From JBDHAC01 sp039588215 (GTDB lineage Bacteria; Gemmatimonadota; Gemmatimonadetes; Palauibacterales; Palauibacteraceae), in assembly GCA_039588215.1 (NCBI GenBank), contig JBDHAD010000001.1:42288-106287 (forward strand): a stretch of 64,000 nt of DNA. The letters run 5' to 3'. This document shows positions 36,903 to 45,460 of this stretch, piece by piece. The notes under the pieces are model-generated. The model was not told where the DNA came from. It worked only from the letters and a program-made list of their open reading frames with translations, and did not search any database. Both the position numbers and the translations under genes were made by a program. Position 1 is the stretch's first letter. Every line of letters starts with the position of its first letter.

Positions 36903-38429
36903 CTACGCTCCGCCGGCGAACATCGCCTTGACAGCGGGCTTCTGTACCTTGCCCATCGCGTTGCGCGGGAGGTCGTCCACCAGAAGCCAGACGCGAGGGA
37001 GCTTGTAGCGGGCGAGTCGCTCGCGGATCCAGGCGTCCAGGGCCTCGGTCTCGAGCTTCGATGCCAAGACGACGGCAGCACACACACGCTCACCCCATTC
37101 GTCATCTGGGACACCCACGACCGCGCAGTCGAGCACCTGCGGGTGGGTCCGCAGGGCCTCCTCGATCTCGATCGCGGAGACCTTGTATCCCCCGGTCTTG
37201 ATGATGTCCACCGAGCTCCGGCCCAGGATGCGGTAGTACCCGGCCTCGACCTGCGCGATGTCGCCGGTCTTGAACCAGTCGCCCGTGAATGCCTCGCATG
37301 TCGCCTCCGGTTGTCCCCAGTACTCCTGGAACACTCCCGGGCCCCGGACCTGGATCTCGCCGGGGTGGCCCTCCTCCGTGACCGGCCGACCCGCCTCATC
37401 GACCAGCCGTATCTCCACGCCGGGAAGTGGCTGGCCGACGGCGCCCGGGCGCCGATCACCGCACCGCGGGTTCGAGAGCCCCATCCCGATCTCGGTCATG
37501 CCGTACCGCTCGAGCAGCCGGTGTCCGGTGATCTCTTCCCAGCGCGCGAACACGCTGGCCGGGAGCGCTGCCGACCCAGACACCATGAGCCGCAGACCCA
37601 CCGCGCCGGCCGCCCACCGGCGTCGCGTATCGGACTCGGCGCTCTCCCACGCGGCGATCAGCCGCACGTACACCGTGGGGACTGCCATGAAGAGCGTGAC
37701 CTCTCCCTCGGCGAGCGTCTCCCACACGCGTCGGGCGTCGAAGTCCCCCTGCATGTGGCAGGTGGCGCCCACCCACATCGCACATGCGAGGGCGTTGATG
37801 ATGCCATGCGTGTGGTGCAGAGGCAGGATGTGGAGGATTCGATCCGTGGACTCCCACTCCCATGCCTCGACCAGTGAACGCACCTGCGCCTCGATCATGG
37901 CGTGCGTGCTCACCACCCCCTTCGGGCGACTCGTCGTGCCGCTGGTGAACAGGATCATCGCGCGACGGTGAGGGTCGATTTGCGGGAGTCGCGCGTCAGG
38001 CATGGGCTCGGCGTCGCTGATCGGGAGCTCCTCGGCGCCCGTGACCCACAAACGCGCCCCGCGCTCGGCGGCAAGCGGACGCAGGCCACTCACGCCGTCG
38101 GTCGCGCACACGATCGCCCCGACACCGGCATCGTCCAGCGCGCGTGCGAGCTCGAGGGGCGGGTGGTCGCCGCACAGAGGGACCGCGATCCCGCCGGCTC
38201 GCCAGATCCCCCACTGCACGGCCACGTATTCGGCGCCCGCCGGTACCATGAAGGCCACGCGGGCCTCCTCCAGATCCATCCGCCCCGCGAGCAGCGCTGC
38301 CGCCCAGCGGGCCGAGCTGCGATCGAGCTCCTCGTAAGAGTGCGGGCCATGGCTGTCTCGTATCGCGACCCGGTCACCATGACCGATGGCCCGATTCAAG
38401 AGCGGGATCCCGCCGAGCGACGAGTCCAC
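36903..38429 (-). CDS. Acyl-CoA synthetase, malonyl-CoA synthetase-like (MatB/ACSF3 group)
   Basis: A 508-residue AMP-forming CoA ligase. P-loop ILFTSGTTSRPKGVV, adenylation motifs LPLHHTHGIINAL, SGSAALPASVF and ERYGMTEIGMGLSNP, hinge GRSSVDIIKTGGYKVS, and the C-terminal catalytic Lys in RNAMGKVQK are all present. HHTHGIINAL and MTEIGMGLSNP resemble malonyl-CoA synthetases more than fatty-acid ligases, so malonate, methylmalonate or a similar small diacid is likely. The start is GTG 38429, without a strong ribosome site, 13 nt after the permease stop. It would activate the acid end product of the pathway encoded here. Confidence 0.85.
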   Translation of the reverse strand: MDSSLGGIPLLNRAIGHGDRVAIRDSHGPHSYEELDRSSARWAAALLAGRMDLEEARVAFMVPAGAEYVAVQWGIWRAGGIAVPLCGDHPPLELARALDDAGVGAIVCATDGVSGLRPLAAERGARLWVTGAEELPISDAEPMPDARLPQIDPHRRAMILFTSGTTSRPKGVVSTHAMIEAQVRSLVEAWEWESTDRILHILPLHHTHGIINALACAMWVGATCHMQGDFDARRVWETLAEGEVTLFMAVPTVYVRLIAAWESAESDTRRRWAAGAVGLRLMVSGSAALPASVFARWEEITGHRLLERYGMTEIGMGLSNPRCGDRRPGAVGQPLPGVEIRLVDEAGRPVTEEGHPGEIQVRGPGVFQEYWGQPEATCEAFTGDWFKTGDIAQVEAGYYRILGRSSVDIIKTGGYKVSAIEIEEALRTHPQVLDCAVVGVPDDEWGERVCAAVVLASKLETEALDAWIRERLARYKLPRVWLLVDDLPRNAMGKVQKPAVKAMFAGGA

Positions 38430-38442
38430 TAGGCGCGGTCGG

Positions 38443-39978
38443 TCAACGCGCCGCCGGAGCGAGCCGCTGCCGCTCGTCTCGCATCAGCCACGCGTACAGG
38501 AGGAACGACACCAACGCTGCCGAGAACCATGCACCGTTGAACAGGAACGCGAGCCCGGGGTGCAGCTTCCCGAGGAGCGCGGCCGCGATCCCGGCGCCAA
38601 GCGCGATCATGGCCCTCCAGTTGATGCCGGCCCGATAGGCGTACGAGCCATCCTCCCGATAGAGGTCGACGAGCTCCAACCACCGGCGCCGGACCCAGAC
38701 GTAGTCGCACACCAGGACGCCCCCCACGGCCCCGAGAAGACCGGAATAGGTGATCAGCCAGGTCTGGTACGCATCCAGCAGCTTCCACGGGAAGATGAGG
38801 ATCCCGAGGAGCCCGGCGATCAAACCACCCATGCGGAAGCTGATCGCTCGCGGAGCCAAGTTGGAGAAGCTGTTCGCGGGTGCCACGACGTTGGCCGCAA
38901 TGTTGGTTGACAGCGTCGCGAGGGCCAGCACCGCCATGGCGAACAGTCCCAGGATCGGACTCCCACGATCCACCGTGAGGCGCGTCACGAGATCGATCGG
39001 GTTCCAGATCGCTTCCCCGTACAGGACCACGGTGGCACTCGTCACGACAATACCGATGAAAGCGAACAACGGCATCGTCGTGAGCAGCCCGACCGCCTGT
39101 CCCACCGACTGGTCACGCTGACTCTTCGCGTAGCGGGTGAAATCGGGGATGTTCAGGGACAGCGTCGCCCAGTAGCCGACCATCGCGGTCAACCAGGGAA
39201 TGAACAGCGTCAGGAGGAAGCGCCCGGGAGGCAGGGATCGGCCGGCGGTCACTAGCTGATTCGATTCGCTCAAGATCCGGCCCAGCCCGCCCCCGCGCCC
39301 GATCGCCCAAACCAGCAGCGCGATCCCGATCAAGAGCAGGAATGGCGCAGCCAGGGTCTCCAGCCATTTGATCGACTCCGTGCCCCTCCACACGAAGCAC
39401 ATGTTGATGATCCAGAAGAGCCCGAAGCTCAGATAATGCGGAATCCCGTATCCCATGAACGTCCAGTCGCCACCGAGTCCGCCCCATCCAACCCACAGGA
39501 TTCCGATGAGCGCGTGGATGGCGAGCCCTCCGATCCAGGTCTGGATCCCGAACCAGCCACACGCCACCACCGAACGGAGGAGCGAAGGGACGTGCGCGCC
39601 GCGGGGTCCGAACGGGGCACGCACGAACACGGGGAAAGGGATGCCGAAGCGCGTTCCGGCATGCGCGTTCAGCACCATGGGTGCGAGGACGATCGCGTTC
39701 CCCAGCAGGATCGTGAGCAGGCTCTGCCACCAGTTCATCCCCGCCTCGATCATGCTCGAAGCCAGCATGTACGTGGGGATGCACACGCTCATCCCGACCC
39801 ACAGCGATGCGATGTGCCACACGTTCCACGTGCGTTCGCTCAGCGGCGTGGGTGCGATGTCGTCGTTTACGAGAGGCCCGGGTGGGAGAGATGCGGTGAG
39901 CTGTACCAGATCGTTGACACGCTCCACGCCGGGCAGAGCGCTCCCTTCGCCGGCCCCTCCGCCGGGGCCCTCCACCAT
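38443..39978 (-). CDS. NCS1-family permease (nucleobase, hydantoin or allantoin type)
   Basis: A 511-residue transporter with twelve predicted helices. Typical NCS1 residues: NDDIAPTPLSERTWNVWHIASLW before helix 1, GIPFPVFVRAPFGPRGAHVP, GWFGIQTWIGG in helix 3 and LSLNIPDFTRYAKSQ (the NxxDFSRYA-like element), quoted in part. Family members carry Na+- or H+-driven hydantoin, uracil, cytosine or allantoin. ATG 39978 overlaps the stop of the Mo-hydroxylase FAD subunit (TGATG); a GTG 3 nt upstream is possible. Coupling to the hydroxylase suggests the substrate enters here and is oxidised at once. Confidence 0.9.
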   Translation of the reverse strand: MVEGPGGGAGEGSALPGVERVNDLVQLTASLPPGPLVNDDIAPTPLSERTWNVWHIASLWVGMSVCIPTYMLASSMIEAGMNWWQSLLTILLGNAIVLAPMVLNAHAGTRFGIPFPVFVRAPFGPRGAHVPSLLRSVVACGWFGIQTWIGGLAIHALIGILWVGWGGLGGDWTFMGYGIPHYLSFGLFWIINMCFVWRGTESIKWLETLAAPFLLLIGIALLVWAIGRGGGLGRILSESNQLVTAGRSLPPGRFLLTLFIPWLTAMVGYWATLSLNIPDFTRYAKSQRDQSVGQAVGLLTTMPLFAFIGIVVTSATVVLYGEAIWNPIDLVTRLTVDRGSPILGLFAMAVLALATLSTNIAANVVAPANSFSNLAPRAISFRMGGLIAGLLGILIFPWKLLDAYQTWLITYSGLLGAVGGVLVCDYVWVRRRWLELVDLYREDGSYAYRAGINWRAMIALGAGIAAALLGKLHPGLAFLFNGAWFSAALVSFLLYAWLMRDERQRLAPAAR

Positions 39979-40865
39979 CACGGCTCGTGTACCTCCGCGG
40001 CGCGCGCGAAAGCCCGATCGAGCGCCCTGCGGGTCAGCACGTCGGCGAGGCGGCGGCGGTAGACGTGGGAGGCGTGGATGTCCGACGGTGGGTCACAATC
40101 GTCCCCGGCGGCGGTCCGCGCGGCCTCCGCGATCCTCTCCGAGGTCGGGACCTCACCCACGAGGATCTCGGATGCCGTCGGTGCGAGGCTCGCTGTCGGG
40201 GCGGCATTCACGTATCCGAGTGACGCACGTTGGCACACCCCGTCCGCGTCAACGCGCACCTGCGCGGCCACTCCGACCAGCGCATAGTCTCCACTGCGTC
40301 GTGCGACCTCCTCAAAGGCCCACCCTTCCCCGTGCTCGCGCGCCGGTACCTCGATCTCGACCAGCAGCTCGCCTGGATCGAGCGCGGCCATGAACGGCCC
40401 GAAAAAGAACTCGGCGGCGGGAATCCATCGCTCGCCGCTCACGCCGGCGACCCGGAACCGTGCCTGCAGAACCAGCATCACGGCGGGAAGCTCCGAAGCC
40501 GGATCCGCGTGCGCGATGCTACCACCCAGCGTGCCACGGTTGCGGATCTGCGGGTGAGCGACATGGCCGAGGGCTTCGGCGAGCAGCGGCGCCGCACGGG
40601 CCACCTCGGCGGAGCGCTCGACCGCTCGCTGTCGCGTCATCGCGCCGATCCGCACTGAGCCGTCCTCGCTCGAACGCAAGAACGACAGCTCTTCCACGCC
40701 GTTCAAGTCGATCAGGATGCTCGGTCGCGCCAGCCGGAAATTCAGCATCGGGATCAGGCTCTGTCCGCCGGCGAGCGGACGGGCATCGAACCCACCCTCC
40801 TCCAGCTGTGCGAGCACCTCCTCCAGGCTCGATGGCGCGACGTATTCGAACGGAGGCGGTTTCAC
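39978..40865 (-). CDS. Molybdenum hydroxylase FAD-binding (medium) subunit
   Basis: A 295-residue CoxM/XdhB-type FAD subunit, which passes electrons from the Fe-S subunit to the acceptor. FAD-binding segments RPLAGGQSLIPMLNFRLARP and HPQIRNRGTLGGSIAHADPAS (in part) are clear, and the C-terminal CODH-type domain follows. The start overlaps the stop of the large subunit by GTGA. Subunit order in transcription is S-L-M, as in many three-subunit hydroxylases. Confidence 0.92.
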   Translation of the reverse strand: MKPPPFEYVAPSSLEEVLAQLEEGGFDARPLAGGQSLIPMLNFRLARPSILIDLNGVEELSFLRSSEDGSVRIGAMTRQRAVERSAEVARAAPLLAEALGHVAHPQIRNRGTLGGSIAHADPASELPAVMLVLQARFRVAGVSGERWIPAAEFFFGPFMAALDPGELLVEIEVPAREHGEGWAFEEVARRSGDYALVGVAAQVRVDADGVCQRASLGYVNAAPTASLAPTASEILVGEVPTSERIAEAARTAAGDDCDPPSDIHASHVYRRRLADVLTRRALDRAFARAAEVHEP

Positions 40866-43270
40866 GGCGCGTCTTCCGCGGCCTTCGCGGGGTCACCTGC
40901 GCGCCCAGGCCCCCCAAGGCCCCCAAGCTCCCGAGACTCCACGCCGACGCGCTCGAGGAGATCGAACAGCCGCTGGGGGCTGAGCGGGATTTCCAGCACC
41001 TCGATCCCGAGGGGCGCCAGCGCATTCTCGACCGCCTGCGCGAATGCCGCGGCCACCGGAATCGCTCCCGCCTCACCGACGCCCTTGACGCCGAGCGGGT
41101 TGAGCGGCGAAGGAGTCTCGATGTGCTCCGTCTGGATCGGGGGTATCTCGCTCGCGGTCGGAAGCAAGTAATCCATGAAGGAGGCGTTCGAGAGCTGCCC
41201 GGACTCATCGAAGTGGAGCTGCTCGTAGAACGCGTTGCCGATCCCCAGCGCCACGCCGCCATGGATTTGTCCCTCGACGATCGTCGGGTTGATCACCACC
41301 CCGCAGTCGTGCACGACGACGTACCGCAGGATCTTCACGAGCGCCGTCTCCGGATCCACCTCGAGGATCAGCGCGTGCACGCCGCTCGCCGTGCTGCCTC
41401 GATCGGGCCCGAAATACGAGGTCGCTTCGAGCCCAGGCTCGGTGCCGGGGCGCACCGCGCCACGAAGCGGGTTGGCTCGAGCCGCCAGATCGGCGAGATC
41501 GAACCCATGATCGGGCGCGCCCTTCACCGCCACTCGGCCGTCCGCCAGCTCGAGGTCGTCCTCACTCACCTCGAGCAGGTGGCTGGCGAGCGTGAAGATC
41601 TTCTCCCGCACGGCCTGCGCGGCGGCGTGGCAGGCGTTCCCGGCCACCACGGCCCCACGGCTGGCAAACGTTCCCGTCCCCCAATGGAACTCCATCGTAT
41701 CGCCGGTAACGACTCGCACGTGAGCCGGGTCGACACCCAGCTGATCGGCCACCACCTGTGCGAACACGGTGAAATGGCCCTGGCCCTGGGTCCCGACGCC
41801 GGTCGCGACGCACACCGTCCCGCTCGGCTCGACGGTGACGCGCGCGCCCTCGTAGGGGCCGATCCCCGTCCCCTCGACGTAGGACACGATCCCGAGACCC
41901 ACGTACCGGCCATCCTCTCGCGCCTTCCTCTGCTCGGCCGGAAACGCTTCGTAGTCGATCAGGGTGGCGGCCCGCTCGAGCGCAGGGGCGTAATTGCCGC
42001 TGTCGTACGTGAGATGGGCCGAGTCCTGATACAGGATCTCGTGATCGTGCGGGAACTCATCCGGGTCCAGGTAGTTGCGGCGGCGGATCTCGACGCGGTC
42101 GATCCCGAGCTCCTGAGCCGCGGCATCGAGCAATCTCTCCATCACGAACACCCCGTGCTGTCGCCCTGCTCCGCGCACGGGCGTGACGATCGGCTTGTTC
42201 GTGAATACGACCTTGAACTCGCTGTAGTAGTTCGGCACCCGGTACGGGCCGAGAAGCGTGCATTGGCTGTTGATGGGGACGGTCAGTCCGTACGGGTCGT
42301 ACGCGCCGGTGTCGTGCAGGAAGTCGTCGTAGACGCCGAGGATCGTCCCATCGGCGGCCACCGCCAGTTCGGCATCGTGGATCTGCTCCCGTTCCTGCGT
42401 CGTGGCGAAGAAGCTCTCGTAGCGGTCCTCGATCCACTTCACGGGCCGCCCGAGCCGAAGCGAGATCCAGGGCAGGATGATCTCCTCCCCGTAGAACATG
42501 ATCTTCGGTCCGAAGCCGCCACCGATGAACGGGGCGATCACGCGGACCTGCGACTCGGAGAGTCCGAAAGTGGCGGCGAGCGCGTTGCGGACGGGGATGG
42601 GCGCCTGCGTCGTGTCCCACACCGACAGGCGGCCGTCGTGCGGGTCCCACCAGGCTACGATGCCGCGATTCTCGAGCGCCCCGGAGACCCCTCTGTCGTA
42701 CCGGAAGCGTCGACGGATCACACGATCCGCACCTTCCCGTGCCGTATGGTAGTCGCCCTTCTCCTGGATCACGTGTGCGGCCAGGTTCGAAGTCAGATCC
42801 TCGTGGACCAGGGGAGCGTCCGGTGCCAGGGCCCCCTCGAGCTCCACGGCGGGCTCCAGCGGCTCCAGCTCGAGCTCCACGGCTTCCGCGGCGTCCTCTG
42901 CGATGTAGCGGCTCTCGGCGACGATGACGGCGATGGCCTCGCCGACGTGTCGCACCCGGTCCCGCGCGAGGGGGAGCGGCGTGCGCGCATGGAACTCCAG
43001 ACGCTCGATCGGTGGCGGCGGGACCAGGACGGGCCCCGCTATGCACAGATCTCCAAGGTCCTCCGCCGAGTACGCCCCCACGACGCCGGGATGAGCGCGG
43101 ACGGCTGAGAGATCGAGACTCCGGATGCGGGCGTGCGCGAGGTCGCTGCGCACGAAGGCCGCGTGCAGGAGCCCCGGGAGCTGCACGTCGTCCACGAACA
43201 GCGCCTGGCCCGCGAGGAGCCGCGGGTCTTCGTTCCGGGGCACGGGCGCCCCGAACCAGCGCGCGCTCAA
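40862..43270 (-). CDS. Molybdenum hydroxylase large, Mo-cofactor subunit
   Basis: An 802-residue CoxL/XdhA-type subunit. The active-site loop reads TPVRGAGRQHGVFVMERLL, which lacks the AYxCSFR of true (form I) CO dehydrogenase, so CO oxidation is unlikely. The catalytic Glu is in GVKGVGEAGAIPVAAAF. Mo-cofactor contacts include IAPFIGGGFGPK, GTGIGPYEGARVTVEPSG and GTGTFASRG (in part). The start is TTG 43270, which overlaps the stop of the 2Fe-2S subunit (TTGA) and gives the correct N-terminus; the open frame further upstream shadows that subunit. The substrate is probably a nitrogen heterocycle. Full length, no missing motif. Confidence 0.9.
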   Translation of the reverse strand: MSARWFGAPVPRNEDPRLLAGQALFVDDVQLPGLLHAAFVRSDLAHARIRSLDLSAVRAHPGVVGAYSAEDLGDLCIAGPVLVPPPPIERLEFHARTPLPLARDRVRHVGEAIAVIVAESRYIAEDAAEAVELELEPLEPAVELEGALAPDAPLVHEDLTSNLAAHVIQEKGDYHTAREGADRVIRRRFRYDRGVSGALENRGIVAWWDPHDGRLSVWDTTQAPIPVRNALAATFGLSESQVRVIAPFIGGGFGPKIMFYGEEIILPWISLRLGRPVKWIEDRYESFFATTQEREQIHDAELAVAADGTILGVYDDFLHDTGAYDPYGLTVPINSQCTLLGPYRVPNYYSEFKVVFTNKPIVTPVRGAGRQHGVFVMERLLDAAAQELGIDRVEIRRRNYLDPDEFPHDHEILYQDSAHLTYDSGNYAPALERAATLIDYEAFPAEQRKAREDGRYVGLGIVSYVEGTGIGPYEGARVTVEPSGTVCVATGVGTQGQGHFTVFAQVVADQLGVDPAHVRVVTGDTMEFHWGTGTFASRGAVVAGNACHAAAQAVREKIFTLASHLLEVSEDDLELADGRVAVKGAPDHGFDLADLAARANPLRGAVRPGTEPGLEATSYFGPDRGSTASGVHALILEVDPETALVKILRYVVVHDCGVVINPTIVEGQIHGGVALGIGNAFYEQLHFDESGQLSNASFMDYLLPTASEIPPIQTEHIETPSPLNPLGVKGVGEAGAIPVAAAFAQAVENALAPLGIEVLEIPLSPQRLFDLLERVGVESRELGGLGGPGRAGDPAKAAEDAP

Positions 43271-43740
43271 GAGGCGGCCTGTTCCGCAGCGAGACGCACC
43301 GCCTCGAGGATGTTCTGATACCCGGTGCAACGGCACAGGTGGCCCGAGACGACGTCGCGGATCTGATCCGGCGTGGGGGTGGGCTGTTCGCGCAGGAATG
43401 CCACGACCGTCATCAGGATGCCCGGCGTGCAAAAGCCACACTGGAGTCCGTGCGCCTCCTGGAACGCCCGCTGCACCGGGTGAAGGTCACCGTCTTCGGC
43501 CAGGCCCTCGACGGTGGCGAGCTCGCGTCCATCAGCCTGCACCGCGAACAGGAGGCAGGATCGGATCGGATCGCCATCCACGAGCATGGTGCAGGCACCA
43601 CACACGCCGTGCTCGCAACCGACGTGCGTCCCCGTCAGTCCGAGGTCGTGACGCAGGAAATCGCTCAGCAACAGGCGCGGCTCGACTTCGCGCTCGTGCT
43701 CCTCCCCGTTCACCCGCACTCGGATCCGGATGAGGCTCAT
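43267..43740 (-). CDS. Molybdenum hydroxylase [2Fe-2S] subunit
   Basis: A 157-residue CoxS/XdhC-type subunit with two [2Fe-2S] clusters. The plant-type N-terminal cluster uses GCEHGVCGACTM and the later Cys in RSCLLFAV; the C-terminal cluster uses LQCGFCTPG and GHLCRCTGYQNI. All eight cysteines are present. It is the first gene of the cluster, and an inverted repeat at 43798-43814 lies about 58 nt upstream of its ATG. Confidence 0.95.
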   Translation of the reverse strand: MSLIRIRVRVNGEEHEREVEPRLLLSDFLRHDLGLTGTHVGCEHGVCGACTMLVDGDPIRSCLLFAVQADGRELATVEGLAEDGDLHPVQRAFQEAHGLQCGFCTPGILMTVVAFLREQPTPTPDQIRDVVSGHLCRCTGYQNILEAVRLAAEQAAS

Positions 43741-43797
43741 CGCGATCCCAGGCGCGCGTACGTCATCAGACCGTCCCTTTCGTCATGCACCGACCCA

Positions 43798-43814
43798 TCC
43801 ACGCGGGGCGTGGA
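43798..43814. promoter_or_regulatory. Inverted repeat upstream of the Mo-hydroxylase cluster
   Basis: TCCACGC-GGG-GCGTGGA is a perfect 7-bp inverted repeat with a 3-nt centre, 58-74 nt upstream of the first gene of the cluster. Its size and place suit a regulator binding site; no regulator gene is next to it. A small RNA hairpin is the alternative. Confidence 0.35.
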
Positions 43815-43884
43815 CCGCCACCCCGGCTCGGGAGCAGCGAAGGACGGAAGATTCGACGCGCTGGGAGGGGATGCAACGCGCCCC

Positions 43885-43914
43885 CGCCCTCGGGTGAACG
43901 CGGGGACGAGGGCG
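43885..43914. terminator. Second hairpin downstream of gdhA
   Basis: CGCCCTCG pairs perfectly with CGAGGGCG across a 14-nt loop, 40 nt after the gdhA stop. With the closer hairpin at 43920-43942 it probably isolates gdhA from the Mo-hydroxylase cluster. Confidence 0.4.
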
Positions 43915-43919
43915 ATCTG

Positions 43920-43942
43920 CCTCTCGGCGTTGGCCGAGGAGG
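43920..43942. terminator. Hairpin directly after gdhA
   Basis: CCTC-TCGGC pairs with GCCGA-G-GAGG (9 bp with a 1-nt bulge) around GTTG, 11 nt past the gdhA stop. It is placed as a terminator, but there is no run of T on the minus strand. Confidence 0.45.
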
Positions 43943-43953
43943 GGATTCCGTCG

Positions 43954-45285
43954 CTAGACGAAACCGTACGCGAGCATCGCGTCCGCGACTTTCACGAAGC
44001 CCCCGATGTTCGCGCCACGCACGTAGTTGACCGTGCCGTTGTCGAAGCCGTACTCGACGCATGTCTGGTGGATGTCCTTCATGATCGTCATGAGCCGGCT
44101 ATTCACGTCATCCCGATTCCAGCGGGTGTGCAGGACGTTTTGCGTCATCTCGAGCCCCGAGATCGCAACACCGCCCGCGTTGGCCGCCTTCCCGGGCCCG
44201 TAGAGGATCTTGGCATCCACGAAAGCCGAGACGGCTCCGAACGTCGAGGGCATGTTGGCGCCCTCGGACACCACCTGGCAGCCGTTCGCCAGCAGGGTCT
44301 TGGCGTCGTCTTCGTCCAGCTCGTTCTGCGTGGCGCTCGGGAAAGCCGCGTCACACGGGACCCCCCACGGGCGCTTCCCCGCGTGGAACTCGCACCCGAA
44401 TTCCTCCGCGTACTCGGAGATCAGCCCGCGGCGGTTGGTCTTCAGATCGATGACCCAGTTGACCTTGTCCTGGTCCATCCCGTCCGGATCGTGCACGAAC
44501 CCGGTCCGATCCGAGAGCGTGACCACTTTCGCTCCCAATTCCACGAGCTTCTGGGCGGCGTACTGGGCGACATTCCCCGAACCAGATATGGTGCAGACCT
44601 TGCCTTCCAAGTCTTCGCCACGAGTGGCGAGCATCTCACGGGCAAAATAGACCGATCCCCAACCCGTCGCCTCGGTCCGGATGAGGCTTCCACCCCAGTT
44701 GATGCCCTTCCCGGTGATCACGCCGGTGAATTCGTTCTTCAGCCGCTTGTACTGGCCGAACAGATACCCGATCTCTCTGGCGCCCACGCCGATGTCGCCC
44801 GCGGGCACGTCGATATCGTCGCCGATGTGACGGAAGAGCTCGGTCATGAACGCTTGGCAGAAGCGCATCACCTCGCCGTCGCTCTTCCCCTTGGGGTCGA
44901 AATCTGATCCGCCCTTCCCGCCACCCATCGGGAGCGTCGTGAGGCTGTTCTTGAGGATCTGTTCGAACCCGAGGAACTTGAGCACGCTCAGGTTCACGTG
45001 GGGATCGAACCGCAGGCCGCCCTTGTACGGCCCGATCGCGTTGCAGAATTGCACGCGGTGACCGCGGTTCACCCGCACCCGCTTCTCATCATCCTCCCAC
45101 GTGACGCGGAAGGTGATGCTCCGATCGGGCTCCGTCAGCCGTTCCAGGATGCCCGCCTCCTCGTACTCGGGATGTTCATCCATGAAGTCGCTGAGGGACG
45201 CGGCGAACTCACCCACCGCCTGGTGGAATTCGAGCTCGCCGGGGTTGCGGCGCACGAGCCGCTCCATGAACACGTCGAGGTCCAT
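43954..45285 (-). CDS. gdhA: NADP-type glutamate dehydrogenase
   Basis: A 443-residue hexameric-type glutamate dehydrogenase linking 2-oxoglutarate, ammonia and glutamate. GPYKGGLRFDP and LPMGGGKGGSDFDPKGKSD hold the substrate Lys residues, and VPAGDIGVGAREIG the catalytic Asp. The Rossmann segment is TISGSGNVAQYAAQKL; Ser after GSGN and the length match the NADP-dependent small form. GGAGA lies 7 nt before the ATG. It lies just upstream of the Mo-hydroxylase cluster and could assimilate ammonia released there, but hairpins separate the two. Confidence 0.96.
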   Translation of the reverse strand: MDLDVFMERLVRRNPGELEFHQAVGEFAASLSDFMDEHPEYEEAGILERLTEPDRSITFRVTWEDDEKRVRVNRGHRVQFCNAIGPYKGGLRFDPHVNLSVLKFLGFEQILKNSLTTLPMGGGKGGSDFDPKGKSDGEVMRFCQAFMTELFRHIGDDIDVPAGDIGVGAREIGYLFGQYKRLKNEFTGVITGKGINWGGSLIRTEATGWGSVYFAREMLATRGEDLEGKVCTISGSGNVAQYAAQKLVELGAKVVTLSDRTGFVHDPDGMDQDKVNWVIDLKTNRRGLISEYAEEFGCEFHAGKRPWGVPCDAAFPSATQNELDEDDAKTLLANGCQVVSEGANMPSTFGAVSAFVDAKILYGPGKAANAGGVAISGLEMTQNVLHTRWNRDDVNSRLMTIMKDIHQTCVEYGFDNGTVNYVRGANIGGFVKVADAMLAYGFV

Positions 45286-45415
45286 TTCGAGATCTCCTAG
45301 TGCGCTACGGCCCGCACTGTTGAACGGGTGTCGCGGTGCTGGTCCCCCGAGATCTTCACCCGGGTACCAGAGCCAGTGCTCCGCGGTTCGCTACACAAAC
45401 CGGCGGGGATCTTCG

Positions 45416-45438
45416 CTTGCAGGTTTCGAGCCTGCAAG
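45416..45438. terminator. Perfect hairpin between the cytochrome lipoprotein gene and gdhA
   Basis: CTTGCAGG-TTTCGAG-CCTGCAAG, an 8-bp perfect stem with a 7-nt loop, lies 22 nt after the stop of the minus-strand gene at 45461 and 130 nt before gdhA. Terminator or operator; there is no T-tract. Confidence 0.45.
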
Positions 45439-45460
45439 GCACGTCTGAAGGTGTGGTCGC

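Noticed and set aside
40460..43108. 882-codon plus-strand frame opposite the Mo-hydroxylase large subunit
   Set aside because: The minus strand carries every Mo-hydroxylase motif; the long plus-strand frame is a codon-bias shadow.
40862..43740. Aerobic carbon monoxide dehydrogenase
   Set aside because: The three subunits resemble CoxSLM, but the active-site loop reads PVRGAGR and lacks the Cys of the AYxCSFR motif that marks true CO dehydrogenases.
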